This document shows, in pieces, positions 55,640-64,000 of a stretch of DNA of 64,000 bases (position 1 is its first letter; the number at the start of each line of letters is the position of its first letter). The stretch spans positions 62,001 through 126,000 of the forward strand of contig CAWFXI010000005.1 in NCBI GenBank assembly GCA_963819685.1. The letters are read 5' to 3'. Source of the DNA: CAIUGU01 sp963819685 (lineage in GTDB: Bacteria > Pseudomonadota > Gammaproteobacteria > Steroidobacterales > Steroidobacteraceae). Position numbers and translations under genes: made by a program. A model generated the notes under the pieces. The model was not told the DNA's origin and made no database searches. It saw only the letters and a program-made list of their open reading frames with translations.

Positions 55640-56720
55640 TCAGAGGGACTTCAGTACTTTTTTCATCGCCCGGTCGCGGGCAGCCGCGGTTGATGGCAGT
55701 GACGGTACAGTGGCCCAGCTTGCGATTGGGCCGCGGCGCCTTTCCATAACCATGAAAATGCACGCCAGGGATCGCCAGAATCGTTGCCAACTGCGGCATA
55801 TCGCCGATGAAATTCACCATTCCGGAATGGCCGAGCGCCGCAGTGCTGCCAAGGGGCAGGCCCAGAATGGCGCGGATGTGATTCTCGAACTGGCTGGTCG
55901 CGGCCCCTTCGATGGTCCAGTGACCGGAATTGTGCACCCTCGGAGCCATCTCGTTGGCGATCAGGCGACCCCGCTTTACGAAGAACTCGATCGTCAGAAC
56001 GCCTGCATAGTCGAAACGCCTGAACAATCGGCGCAGATACGTCTCAGCCTGGGCCTGCAGGCCCGCATGCCGATACGGGGCAATCGAGTGGCGCAGGATG
56101 CCCTGTTCATGAGTATTGGCAGACAAAGGGTAGATACGCGTTTCGCCCGTCGTGCTGCGTACCCCGATGATTGACACTTCGCGACTGAAATTCACGAACG
56201 CTTCATAGATCAGCGGCACTGTTCCGAGTTCAGCCCAGGCGACCGCCACGTCTTCGGGCCTCTCGATCCGGAACTGGCCACGGCCGTCGTACCCCAGGCG
56301 TCGGGTCTTCAGCACGCCCGGCAAGCCGATGGCGGCGACCGCTGCCTGCAGGTCGCTAAGGGAGTCGACCGCCTGGAACGCGGGTGTGGGGATTTTGAGT
56401 GTGCGGAACAGGGTCTTCTCCGCCAGGCGGTCCTGCGAAGTGCCGAGTGCATCCGGCGGCGGCAGGAAGGGTCTTGAACGAGCGATGTCACGGACCGCGT
56501 CCACCGGCACGTTTTCGACATCGAAGGTGACGAGATCGACCTTGCTCGCGAGTTCCCTGAGCTTGGCCGCGTCATCGAAGTTGCCACGGAGGATGGGACC
56601 TACGTGACCGCCTGGCGCATCGGCACCTGGATCCAGAAACATGAACTCGACACCGAGAGGATAGCCTGCGAGAGCCAGCATCCGCCCGAGCTGGCCCGCA
56701 CCGACAATGCCGATTTTCAT
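55640..56720 (-). CDS. purK: N5-carboxyaminoimidazole ribonucleotide synthase, frameshifted at the C-terminus
   Basis: About 359 residues. ATP-grasp enzyme of purine synthesis: IGIVGAGQLGRML binds nucleotide, LKTRRLGYDGRGQ and HNSGHWTIEGA are family motifs. After HCTVTA the direct frame leaves homology and stops at 55590; the +1 frame gives STAAARDRAMKKVL and a TGA at 55640-55642. The extra base lies around 55689-55694. It starts 10 bases after purE. The +1 tail is judged by composition, so this frameshift is less certain than in tldD. Confidence 0.85.
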
Positions 56721-56730
56721 GGGCCAATCT

Positions 56731-57237
56731 TCAAGGCTTGTGGACGGGCGATGTGCGCGGGTCCGGATTGTCGAGCACGCGCTCGGTCTGCTGCGAACGG
56801 AACGCGGCAAGGGCGGTGTGAATAACGGGATACTTGTTGCCGAGAATGGCAGCAGCCAGCAGCGCCGCATTCGTTGCGCCGGATGCGCCAATCGCAAGCG
56901 TGCCAACTGGAATACCAGCGGGCATCTGCACGATGGCAAGCAGCGAGTCCATGCCATTGAGCGCCTTGGACTGCACGGGGACACCGAGGACAGGCAACGT
57001 CGTCTTCGCGGCAGTCATGCCGGGAAGATGGGCCGCACCACCGGCGCCCGCGATGATGACTTCGAGGCCCCGATTTCTTGCCGTTGCAGCGTAGTCAAAC
57101 AGCAGGTCCGGCGTGCGGTGCGCAGACACGACGCGGGTTTCGTGAGGAATTCCGAGCTGCTCGAGCATGCGGACTGCAGGCTCAAGCGTCTCCCAGTCGG
57201 AAGCGGAGCCCATGATGATGCCGACCAGTGGTTTCAT
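56731..57237 (-). CDS. purE: 5-(carboxyamino)imidazole ribonucleotide mutase
   Basis: 168 residues. Class I PurE: MGSASDWETL and SAHRTPD near the start, AGAGGAAHLPGM in the CO2/nucleotide site, and VGTLAIG further on. Converts N5-CAIR to CAIR for purine synthesis. ATG 57237 begins the conserved region. Its mRNA leader is unusually structured (see 57258-57416). Confidence 0.94.
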   Translation of the reverse strand: MKPLVGIIMGSASDWETLEPAVRMLEQLGIPHETRVVSAHRTPDLLFDYAATARNRGLEVIIAGAGGAAHLPGMTAAKTTLPVLGVPVQSKALNGMDSLLAIVQMPAGIPVGTLAIGASGATNAALLAAAILGNKYPVIHTALAAFRSQQTERVLDNPDPRTSPVHKP

Positions 57238-57257
57238 GAGGATTATTCTAGCAGGTT

Positions 57258-57416
57258 GATGCAAAAGTCTATCCGTGCCTTTTGCATCTGGATCCGGCGA
57301 AAAGTGTGATTTTCACCGGCTCCCGAAAGCAACGAGTCAAGACTCGTCGCTTTCGCTCAAGTCTCCGTGACTCGGACCAGCAGAGTGATGCAATGGGGGC
57401 TTTGCATCACTCTGCT
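57258..57416 (-). promoter_or_regulatory. Four consecutive hairpins upstream of purE
   Basis: Going from the purE side: a perfect 10-bp stem GATGCAAAAG (57258-57267 with 57279-57288), a 10-bp stem with one mismatch (57294-57303 with 57310-57319), a 14-bp stem with one mismatch (57325-57338 with 57341-57354), and a perfect 15-bp stem (57379-57393 with 57402-57416). The outer two share GATGCAA/TTGCATC. The last overlaps the darP stop and may terminate it. Either operators or a structured purE leader RNA. Confidence 0.6.
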
Positions 57417-57922
57417 AACAGGGCACTGCGCAGAATCCCGAACAGTTCCCGCGAGGCGCGCGGCGGTTGACGGCGCTCGCGCTCGCGTCGTGCCTGCTCA
57501 ACCAGCCTGGCGATAGTCTCGCGATCGATGGCGGGATACGCAGTCACGAGCGTGTCCAGTGCCTCGGCCCCTGAGTCGAGCAGCCGAGTGCGCCAGGACT
57601 CCACTTTGCGCAGACGCAGCGTTTCCGAGCGCTGCCTGACATTCCGGGCTTCGAGCGCGACTCGGATGGGTGCAGTGTCAATGGTGCGCATCAGCTTGCC
57701 AATGTACTGTTTTTGCCGCGAAAGGCCGCCGTGAGCAGTGATCCGTCGCGCGAGGGCCACGGCGTCGCGCAGATTCTCAGGCAAGGGCATCGCGTCGAAC
57801 TCGCTCTCGGGCAATTCGATCAGGGCCTCACCCAGTTCCTGCAGGCCCTGGGCCTGGCGCTTGAGTTCGCTCTTGCTGGGGCCGGGATCGAAGTCGTCTT
57901 CCCCGTCGTCATTCTCGTTCAT
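57407..57922 (-). CDS. darP: Ribosome biogenesis factor DarP (YjgA, DUF615)
   Basis: 171 residues. Acidic N-terminus, then SKSELKRQAQGLQELGEALIEL and RQKQYIGKLMR, the DUF615 signature. DarP promotes folding of the 23S rRNA peptidyl-transferase region. ATG 57922 begins the family-like MNENDD; longer reading lacks support. Divergent from pmbA, as in many gammaproteobacteria. Confidence 0.9.
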   Translation of the reverse strand: MNENDDGEDDFDPGPSKSELKRQAQGLQELGEALIELPESEFDAMPLPENLRDAVALARRITAHGGLSRQKQYIGKLMRTIDTAPIRVALEARNVRQRSETLRLRKVESWRTRLLDSGAEALDTLVTAYPAIDRETIARLVEQARRERERRQPPRASRELFGILRSALLAE

Positions 57923-57950
57923 AGCGCGGAAGATAAACGGTTCCACGCTC

Positions 57951-57978
57951 CCAGGGAACCTCTGCACAGCTTCCCTGG
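57951..57978. other. Hairpin with GGGAACCTCTG word between darP and pmbA
   Basis: CCAGGGAA at 57951-57958 pairs perfectly with TTCCCTGG at 57971-57978. The loop side begins GGGAACCTCTG, the first 11 bases of the half-site at 42136. TACAAT at 57988-57993 could be a pmbA -10, but no good -35 is seen. Confidence 0.4.
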
Positions 57979-58034
57979 AAGCCGGGCTACAATGCGCAGC
58001 CACGATTGTCCCGGGTACATCCCAAGGTTGATCA

Positions 58035-59384
58035 ATGTCACTGCCGCAGAATGCAGCCCCGGTCCTGAAGCGCGATGATCTCGATAGTCTGGTTGCTTTT
58101 GCCCTCGAGGAGACCAGACGGCTCGGGGCGAGTGATGCCGAGGTGGGCATATCCATCGATACCGGGTTGTCGGTGACGGCACGGCTTGGGAGTGTCGAGA
58201 CGCTCGAATACCAGCGCGATCGCGGCATGGGCGTCACGGTATACCGAGGCAAGCGCAAGGGCTCGGCGAGTACGGGCGACCTGTCACGCCAGGCAATTGC
58301 CGACACGGTCGCGAAAGCCGTGAGCATCGCCGGTTTCACGGCCGAAGATCCCTGTGCGGGGCTGCCTGACCCGGACATGATCGCGACGGACGTTCCGGAC
58401 CTCGATCTATGTCATCCATGGAGCATCGACCCTGAAGCTGCATGTGACCTGGCCATCGCCTGCGAGGCGGCCGCCCTGGCGACGGATCCACGCATCAGCA
58501 ACTCCGATGGCGCGTCATTGAGTACACATCAGGGCTTGAGGGTCTTTGGCAATACCGTGGGCTTCCTGGGGGGCTACGCCAGCACCGTGCATTCGCTCAG
58601 TTGCGTGGTCATCGCGGGGCAGGGCGACGAAATGCAACGCGACTACTGGTACAGCTCGGTGCGCGATTGGCGCGAGCTGGAAGACGGCGCTGCTATCGGT
58701 CGGCTCGCGGCCAGACGCGCGCTCGATCGACTTGGGGCTGCCAGGATGAGTACGTGCACGGCTCCGGTATTGTTTGTACCTGAGCTCGCCCGCGGTTTGC
58801 TTGGGCACTTCCTCGGTGCGATTCGCGGGGGCAGCCAGTATCGGCGCTCGTCGTTCCTGCTCGATGCTGCCGGTCAGCAGGTGTTTCCGGACTGGTTCAC
58901 GCTGTCCGAGCGCCCGCACATTCCCAAGGCGCTGGCCAGCGCACCCTTCGATAGCGAAGGCGTGGTTACGCGCGACCGTGAGCTTGTGGCGGGCGGTGTA
59001 CTGGAAGGTTATCTGCTCAGTACCTATTCCGCGCGCAAGCTCGGACTCAAGACGACCGGTAACGCGGGAGGCGTCCACAACCTGATAGCGCCTGCCGGTA
59101 CGCATGACTTCGCGGGAATGTTGCGGCTGATGGGGCGCGGTCTCGTGGTCACCGAACTGATGGGCCACGGCATCAACGGTGTCACCGGTGACTATTCGCG
59201 AGGTGCTGCCGGCTTCTGGGTCGAGAACGGCGTCATGAGTCATCCCGTTCACGAAATCACGATCGCCGGCAATCTCAAGGACATGTACCGGAACATCGTC
59301 GCGGTCGGCAACGATGTGGACGCGCGCGGCGGCGTGCGCACCGGCTCCATCCTGGTCGAGAAGATGACCGTTGCAGGGGAGTAA
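58035..59384 (+). CDS. pmbA: Metalloprotease PmbA/TldE
   Basis: 449 residues, the partner of TldD, without its HExxxH motif. GDLSRQAIADTVAKAVSIA and GFWVENGVMSHPVHEITIAGNL are family segments. It helps remove leader peptides such as that of microcin B17 and degrade CcdA in E. coli. Frame intact. Confidence 0.93.
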   Translation: MSLPQNAAPVLKRDDLDSLVAFALEETRRLGASDAEVGISIDTGLSVTARLGSVETLEYQRDRGMGVTVYRGKRKGSASTGDLSRQAIADTVAKAVSIAGFTAEDPCAGLPDPDMIATDVPDLDLCHPWSIDPEAACDLAIACEAAALATDPRISNSDGASLSTHQGLRVFGNTVGFLGGYASTVHSLSCVVIAGQGDEMQRDYWYSSVRDWRELEDGAAIGRLAARRALDRLGAARMSTCTAPVLFVPELARGLLGHFLGAIRGGSQYRRSSFLLDAAGQQVFPDWFTLSERPHIPKALASAPFDSEGVVTRDRELVAGGVLEGYLLSTYSARKLGLKTTGNAGGVHNLIAPAGTHDFAGMLRLMGRGLVVTELMGHGINGVTGDYSRGAAGFWVENGVMSHPVHEITIAGNLKDMYRNIVAVGNDVDARGGVRTGSILVEKMTVAGE

Positions 59385-59396
59385 GCGCAGAGTGCG

Positions 59397-59526
59397 GAAA
59401 CGTGAGGTGGCGTGAACCGTGATGCGCCAGAGAAAGCGGTTGACACGCGTTTTCCGGCTCGGTCCATTCTCGTTACGCTTCACGCTTCACGGCTTCACGG
59501 CTCACGGCTCACGGCTCACGGCTCAC
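59397..59526. repeat. CGTGAA/TTCACG inverted repeat element, copy 2
   Basis: Left arm with ACGTGAGGTGGCGTGAACCG (59399-59418), right arm with TTCACGCTTCACGGC continuing as about five 7-bp CTCACGG units (59479-59526). The arrangement matches 38425-38576. The right arm contains the stop codon of the yihY-like gene. Confidence 0.65.
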
Positions 59527-60841
59527 CATCCACCAGGTCCTGCAACGTCTTGCCGCGCAAACTCTCCTTGAGCGCGGTGTCCGCTTCGCGGGCCATGGCT
59601 TCAGCCGGCGCGAGGCTCCGGCCTTGAGGTACCCGCGGCCCTTCCGGCTCGTTGCGGACCGCATCCAGAACGTCGGCCAGGTCGATGCTCGAGAGGTCCC
59701 TCCCAGGCAGCAGTTTCTCCGCTTCGGTCGCTAACAGCAGGCCTCGGTGTTCCAGGCAATGCACGACGGGACCCAGCGCAGCGCTCGGGACATCAAGAGT
59801 GTCGGCCAGAGTTTGCAGTGTCCAGGTGGCCCCATTGGTTCTGAAGTCCTGACCCACGAGGTACATGATGGACAAAGCCAGTCGCTCCCGCAGTGCCGGT
59901 GTCAGGCGGATATCGCCCTGATCCGGTCGCAAGAAGCGGGGATGCTGGATATAGAACGCCAGCTGCACTCCAATCAGCAGAATGAGCCACGAGAGGTACA
60001 ACCACATCAGCGCGACAACGATGATGGCAAAGCTGGCGTAGATGGCCATCGTGCGGGTCGAGTGCACGACAATCGTGGCGAACAGCTCGCCACACGCAGC
60101 CCAGAGAATGCCTGCGAACGTGCCGCCGATGACCGCGGCGCGGAACCCGACCCTGGTGTTGGGAATGAACGCGTACATGAACGTAAAGACGCCGATGACC
60201 AGCGCGTATGGCGTCAGCCGACCCAGCTGCAACAGGGCAACGCCGAAGAGTTCATTGTGCGTCACCAGCTGCACGAGGCTGTTGCTGCCGACTGCCGCCA
60301 GCAGGCCCATGGCGGCCACCATGATGACGGGGCCGACGATCATTACGCTGAGGTACTCACTGAAGCGCCGCCCGAAGCTGCGTGGCTGCTCCACGCGCCA
60401 GACGAAATTGAAGCTCTCCTCCACTTTCTGGATCATCGAGATGACGGTGTACAGCAGGAATGCCAGACCGAGGGATCCGAGTACCCCACTCTGCACATTC
60501 TCGACGAACTGCATCACTCGCGCCGTCAGTTCAGTGGCGCGGTCACCCAGAGGTTCGAGGAACTGATACAGCACTGGCTCGAGGTAGCGGTGATAACCGA
60601 GGCCCTTCAGAACCGAGAACGACAGTGCGATCAGCGGTACGATCGACAGTAGCGTCGTGTAGACCAGGCTCATCGCCCTCAGGGTGAGATGCCCGGCTGC
60701 CAGATCCCGCAGCAACGCGAAGGCATACCGCAACACGATCAGCAGCGGCGACAGCGGCCCGGCTCCTGACCCGGGCGTATGGTCGAACAGCCGCTGTTCA
60801 ATCCTCTCGATGAATGCGCCGATGGAAGCCAGCAGGTCCAT
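59516..60841 (-). CDS. YihY/BrkB family inner-membrane protein
   Basis: 441 residues. Six transmembrane helices in the first 300 residues with LTLRAMSLVYTTLLSIVPLIAL and NFVWRVEQPRSFGRRFSEYLSV, then a soluble C-terminal winged-helix-like part (residues 310-441). The family was once called ribonuclease BN; its function remains unclear. Start is on ATG 60841. The last three codons lie in a repeat tract. Confidence 0.85.
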   Translation of the reverse strand: MDLLASIGAFIERIEQRLFDHTPGSGAGPLSPLLIVLRYAFALLRDLAAGHLTLRAMSLVYTTLLSIVPLIALSFSVLKGLGYHRYLEPVLYQFLEPLGDRATELTARVMQFVENVQSGVLGSLGLAFLLYTVISMIQKVEESFNFVWRVEQPRSFGRRFSEYLSVMIVGPVIMVAAMGLLAAVGSNSLVQLVTHNELFGVALLQLGRLTPYALVIGVFTFMYAFIPNTRVGFRAAVIGGTFAGILWAACGELFATIVVHSTRTMAIYASFAIIVVALMWLYLSWLILLIGVQLAFYIQHPRFLRPDQGDIRLTPALRERLALSIMYLVGQDFRTNGATWTLQTLADTLDVPSAALGPVVHCLEHRGLLLATEAEKLLPGRDLSSIDLADVLDAVRNEPEGPRVPQGRSLAPAEAMAREADTALKESLRGKTLQDLVDGEP

Positions 60842-60846
60842 GGTCG

Positions 60847-61233
60847 TCAGGGGGACGCCATCAGCTGCCGATGCAGCAGCTCGTTGACGGTGGGAGCGAG
60901 ACGCGACCAGTGGTCCTTGAGCAGGCAGCTTGCGGCGCCAAGGCGAACGCAGCGGTCAATCGAACTCTCCGTCGCGGCGCCGGTATAGACCAGCAACGGA
61001 ATCCGGCTGCCCACTTCCGCGAGGATTTCGAGCGCCGCGATGGCGCCAAATCCAGGCACTTCCAGATCAGCAATCACTATATCGGGATGCTTCACAATCG
61101 CACTGCGAAATGCTGCTTCGGTTTCTACCCGCTCCGCTTCCAGTTCCGGCCACATCCGTCCGAGGATGGCTTCGACCAGTTCAGCATCGGCGGGCGAATC
61201 TTCAACCAGCAGGACCCTGAGCCTGGGGTTCAT
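60847..61233 (-). CDS. Single-domain response regulator
   Basis: 128 residues, receiver domain only: acidic pair Glu11-Asp12, phosphoacceptor Asp56 (VIADLEVP), Thr84 (VYTG) and Lys106 (LLKDHW). No output domain, so it acts through protein contact or phosphotransfer. Its start overlaps the kinase stop (ATGA), making a pair. Confidence 0.88.
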   Translation of the reverse strand: MNPRLRVLLVEDSPADAELVEAILGRMWPELEAERVETEAAFRSAIVKHPDIVIADLEVPGFGAIAALEILAEVGSRIPLLVYTGAATESSIDRCVRLGAASCLLKDHWSRLAPTVNELLHRQLMASP

Positions 61234-62351
61234 GACACCGCTGCTTGCGGCGATGTGTCGACGCCATTGGCAGCCCGGCCGCGCGCCGGCAGAGTGAAGG
61301 TAAACGTTGCGCCCTTGTCGACTTCGGCATGCGCCCAGATGCGTCCACTATGACGCGCCAGGATACGTTGTACGGTCACCAGTCCGATGCCGGTTCCTGC
61401 AAACTGGGATTCCGTATGCATGCGCTGAAAAGGTCCGAACAGCTTGTCAGCATAAGCCATATTGAAGCCGACGCCGTTGTCGCGGACAAAAAATCGCTGC
61501 TCACCGTCCTTGAGGTCGCTCCCGACTTCGATTTTCGCGTGTGCAACAGGGGCCGTATATTTCCACGCATTGTCGAGCAGGTTGTCCATCACGATCCTGA
61601 GCAGGCGCAAATCGCCGTGGGCAACCATGCCTGGCTCGATCGCGAGTGTTACCTGCCGTCCGGGATAGCGCTCCCGCATCACGGCCCCGAGCTCCGCGAC
61701 GAGCAGCGTCAGGTCTACCATTCGCGGCTGCATCTGGCTCTGGCTGATGCGTGACAGGCCCAGCAGGTCGTCAATGAGCTCGGACATTCGCTGGCTCGCG
61801 CCCTGGATGCGTTTGAGGTAGTGCCTTGCCTTCTCGTCGAGCGCCTCCGGCGCATGTTCCAGCAGCGCGTGGCTGAATCCCGCCATGCTGCGCAGCGGCG
61901 CGCGCAGATCGTGTGACACCGCATGGACGAAGGCTTCCAGTTCGCGGTTCGCTGCTTCGAGCTGGCGGGTTCGCCGCCCGACACGCAATTCCAGTTCCAG
62001 GTTGGATTGCCGGACTTCGTTTTCGGACGCGGTGAGCGCCTTGGCCATCTGCGACGCGACGTGGAGGCTGCGCTGACTGCGGCGGTGATAGATCCGCAGC
62101 AGTGCGTAGATGATCATCGATGAGAGAATCACAAACACCAGCCCCTTGTAGGTCTGGAATCTCGCCACTTCCTCGGCGGACGGGAACGATCGTTCAACGG
62201 CGCGATCGGAGAACAGGATCCACGCAGTCCCGAAGGCCAGGTAGATCAGCGTAATGAACAGCGGCATGTGCCGCTGGGTCCACGTGTCATCCGGTTCCAT
62301 CGCGGAAGGGTTGCCTGGCATTTTCTGGTCTTCCATGGTTGCGAGGCGCAT
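61230..62351 (-). CDS. Membrane-bound sensor histidine kinase
   Basis: 373 residues. Two transmembrane helices (about 30-48 and 68-86), a short periplasmic loop, a coiled coil (residues 105-143), the HisKA box with His147 (VSHDLRAPLR) and the HATPase with NLLDNAWKY, DNGVGF and GTGIGL. Similar to phytochrome-type kinases without the photosensor. Signal unknown. The initiating Met may be residue 1, 6 or 11. Confidence 0.85.
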   Translation of the reverse strand: MRLATMEDQKMPGNPSAMEPDDTWTQRHMPLFITLIYLAFGTAWILFSDRAVERSFPSAEEVARFQTYKGLVFVILSSMIIYALLRIYHRRSQRSLHVASQMAKALTASENEVRQSNLELELRVGRRTRQLEAANRELEAFVHAVSHDLRAPLRSMAGFSHALLEHAPEALDEKARHYLKRIQGASQRMSELIDDLLGLSRISQSQMQPRMVDLTLLVAELGAVMRERYPGRQVTLAIEPGMVAHGDLRLLRIVMDNLLDNAWKYTAPVAHAKIEVGSDLKDGEQRFFVRDNGVGFNMAYADKLFGPFQRMHTESQFAGTGIGLVTVQRILARHSGRIWAHAEVDKGATFTFTLPARGRAANGVDTSPQAAVS

Positions 62352-62370
62352 GCGCAGCAGATGTTGCGCT

Positions 62371-63285
62371 TCAGGCAGTCAATTGCTTCAGGGCCTGTTC
62401 GTACTTCTCGCTCGTGCGCCGGATGATCTCCACAGGCAGGTGCGGGCCCGGGGCGCGCTTGTCCCAGGTCAGCGTCTCGAGGTAATCGCGGACGAACTGC
62501 TTGTCGAAGCTCGGCGGACTGATGCCCGGACGATACGTGTCGACGGGCCAGAATCGCGAGGAATCGGGTGTCAGCGCTTCGTCGATCAGCGTCAGCGCTC
62601 CGCTTGCGTCCAGGCCGAACTCGAACTTCGTGTCGGCGATGATGATGCCGCGAGTCGCCGCGTGGGCCGCTGCGAACCGGTACAGCGCCAACGCTGCAGC
62701 GCGAACCTGATCGGCCAGTTCTGCCCCGATCTGTGTCGCAACCTGCGCAAAGCCGATGTTCTCGTCGTGCTCGCCCAGGTCCGCCTTGGTGGCAGGTGTG
62801 AAGATCGGTTCAGGCAGGCGGTCCGCCTGCCGTAATCCGGAAGGCAAACGGATGCCGCAGACTTCACCGGAATGCTGATAATCCTTCCACCCGGAGCCGA
62901 TCAGATAGCCGCGCACGACAGCTTCAATCGGCAATGCCTTGAGGCGCCGTACGATCATTGTCCGATCCGCGATCAGGCTCCGCTCAGCAGCATCGGGTAC
63001 CACGGCTGCGAGGGTCAATCCGGCCTGTGTCGACAGGTGATTCGGAATGAGGTGTCGGGTCCGGTCGAACCAGAACTGCGAAATCTGCGTCAGCACCCGA
63101 CCCTTGCCCGGGATGGGATCGGGCAGCACGACATCAAAGGCGCTCAGGCGATCCGTGGTCACGATGAGCAGATGGTCCTTGTCCACCGCGTAGATGTCCC
63201 GCACCTTGCCCTGGTGAATGCGTTCGAGTCCCTTGAGATCCGACTGCAGCAGCGGGGGAGAAGCGGGAAGGTTCGACGAACTCAT
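62371..63285 (-). CDS. purC: SAICAR synthase (phosphoribosylaminoimidazole-succinocarboxamide synthase)
   Basis: 304 residues of the longer, eukaryotic/yeast-like PurC type. GKVRDIYAV, SAFDVVLPDPIPGKG, RGYLIGSGWKDYQ, IADTKFEFG and LTPDSSRFW are present. Adds aspartate to CAIR in purine synthesis. ATG 63285 begins the conserved part; 18 upstream in-frame codons are not supported. Confidence 0.92.
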   Translation of the reverse strand: MSSSNLPASPPLLQSDLKGLERIHQGKVRDIYAVDKDHLLIVTTDRLSAFDVVLPDPIPGKGRVLTQISQFWFDRTRHLIPNHLSTQAGLTLAAVVPDAAERSLIADRTMIVRRLKALPIEAVVRGYLIGSGWKDYQHSGEVCGIRLPSGLRQADRLPEPIFTPATKADLGEHDENIGFAQVATQIGAELADQVRAAALALYRFAAAHAATRGIIIADTKFEFGLDASGALTLIDEALTPDSSRFWPVDTYRPGISPPSFDKQFVRDYLETLTWDKRAPGPHLPVEIIRRTSEKYEQALKQLTA

Positions 63286-63483
63286 GGTTTGGAAGGATCC
63301 CGGGGCTGGCAGGAGAGCGGGGAGAGATGCGCACGACACGCTGCCGGTGATGCGGCTGTTACCATACGTCTTTGAGGCATTGTGTCAGCGCCGCCGCGAT
63401 GGGGTCAACTTGCTGCGGATGTCCTGGGGCGCGTGCTTCGTGATTGCAGTCAGACTGAAGTGGAGTGAGTCCGCAAGTGGCGA

Positions 63484-64000
63484 TGCAGGGCAAGATTCTG
63501 GGTGCGATGGTGGGGTTTTTCGTCGGCGGGCCGGCGGGTGCCCTGCTGGGCGGGCTGGCGGGCCACCAGGTGGACCTGCAGATCGAACGCAAGGATGGCG
63601 GTGCCCGAGGTGTCGCACCTGCGAGAGCTGTGCAGGAAGCGTTTTTCCGCACGACGTTTCAGGCAATGGGGCACCTGGCCAAGTCTGACGGCTATGTCTC
63701 GGAACAGGAAATCCACGCGGCACGACAGGTCATGCAGCAGTTCGGGCTGGGACAGCCGGAAACACGGCTCGCGATCGAGCTGTTCACGTTGGGCAAGGCA
63801 CGCGACTTTCCGCTCGAAGCGGCCCTCGGGCAGCTGCATGCACTGATCAGGGGTCGCACGGATCTCTGCCGCATGTTCGTGCAGATCCAGTTGCAGGCCG
63901 CGCTGTGGAGTGGGCCATTGCACGGCCCCGGGCGCGCTCTGCTTGAACGCATGTGCCGCGTGCTCGAGATCTCTACGCTCGAACTGGCAAGGATGGAAGC
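63484..64000 (+). CDS. djlA: DjlA-like DnaJ co-chaperone (partial, cut by window end)
   Basis: 172 residues before the end of the window, open throughout. The N-terminus is a short Gly-rich membrane helix (LGAMVGFFVGGPAGALLGGLAG), then a TerB-like domain (FQAMGHLAKSDGYVSEQEIHAAR), the architecture of DjlA, a membrane-anchored DnaJ protein. The C-terminal J-domain would lie beyond the window. Start ATG 63484 gives the family-like MQGKILG. Confidence 0.8.

Noticed and set aside
5598..55694. Programmed ribosomal frameshifting as the cause of the broken frames
   Set aside because: The affected genes are unrelated, no shared slippery site or downstream structure is seen, and one case is a plain extra base relative to its paralogue.
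63218..63688. A 156-codon plus-strand frame over the end of purC and the start of the djlA-like gene
   Set aside because: It overlaps the conserved start of purC and is out of frame with the TerB-like protein; no family resemblance.
1..64000. tRNA, rRNA or CRISPR loci
   Set aside because: No T-arm consensus with cloverleaf, no rRNA-like blocks and no regularly spaced 25-40-bp repeats were seen; tandem tracts present have a 7-bp period and no spacers.

Overview
The window reads as a GC-rich gammaproteobacterial chromosome. The housekeeping order holA-nadD-rsfS-rlmH-maf-rng-yhdP-nit-tldD, together with darP/pmbA and purE/purK, is typical of that class. The exported DUF6152/DUF6644 families and catabolic modules would fit a Steroidobacteraceae/Xanthomonadales-like soil or water organism, but that placement is inference. 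There are no rRNA, tRNA or CRISPR features that I can support.

Region 1 (about 0.1-10.5 kb) is catabolic. After a DUF6152 gene and two small membrane proteins comes a run of three consecutive p-cresol-methylhydroxylase-type modules. Each is a VAO/PCMH-family flavoprotein followed, with ATGA overlap where intact, by a small exported cytochrome c. An exported Tat protein of unknown function and a PQQ-dependent alcohol dehydrogenase follow in the same direction. A palindrome overlapping a candidate -35 box sits in front of the run. The expected chemistry is periplasmic hydroxylation of 4-alkylphenols, with electrons passed to cytochrome c, and then oxidation of the alcohols.

Region 2 (10.6-25 kb) holds envelope and general genes: lipoproteins, a c-type cytochrome, an acyl-CoA desaturase, YidB, MarC, soluble lytic transglycosylase, GltS, MotA/MotB and a YyaL-type thioredoxin-domain protein.

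Region 3 (25-36 kb) is a second accessory block, almost entirely of exported proteins: an alpha/beta hydrolase, a metallo-beta-lactamase-fold hydrolase, DUF6152, a Tat amidohydrolase, two tandem two-domain SnoaL-like proteins and a YVTN-propeller/cytochrome c fusion. Two MetE-like methyltransferases with intact zinc ligands are its only apparently cytosolic members. Neither accessory block contains a recognisable transcription factor.

Region 4 (36-64 kb) is housekeeping: rlmI, lgt, thyA, a SET-domain protein lysine methyltransferase, pip, holA-nadD-rsfS-rlmH, maf-rng-yhdP-nit-tldD, an ExeA-type ATPase fused to an FHA domain, purK/purE, darP, pmbA, a YihY protein, a sensor kinase/receiver pair, purC and the start of a djlA-like gene cut by the window end.

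Two things stand out beyond gene content. First, nine genes, including tldD, purK and yhdP, carry what looks like a single extra base that breaks an otherwise intact frame; one is proven by comparison with a neighbouring paralogue. This points to consensus error unless reads show otherwise. Second, intergenic DNA holds several structured repeats: a 292-bp element with 31-bp terminal inverted repeats directly before maf, a related half-site before holA, two families of 7-bp-period tracts, and a cluster of four hairpins upstream of purE.
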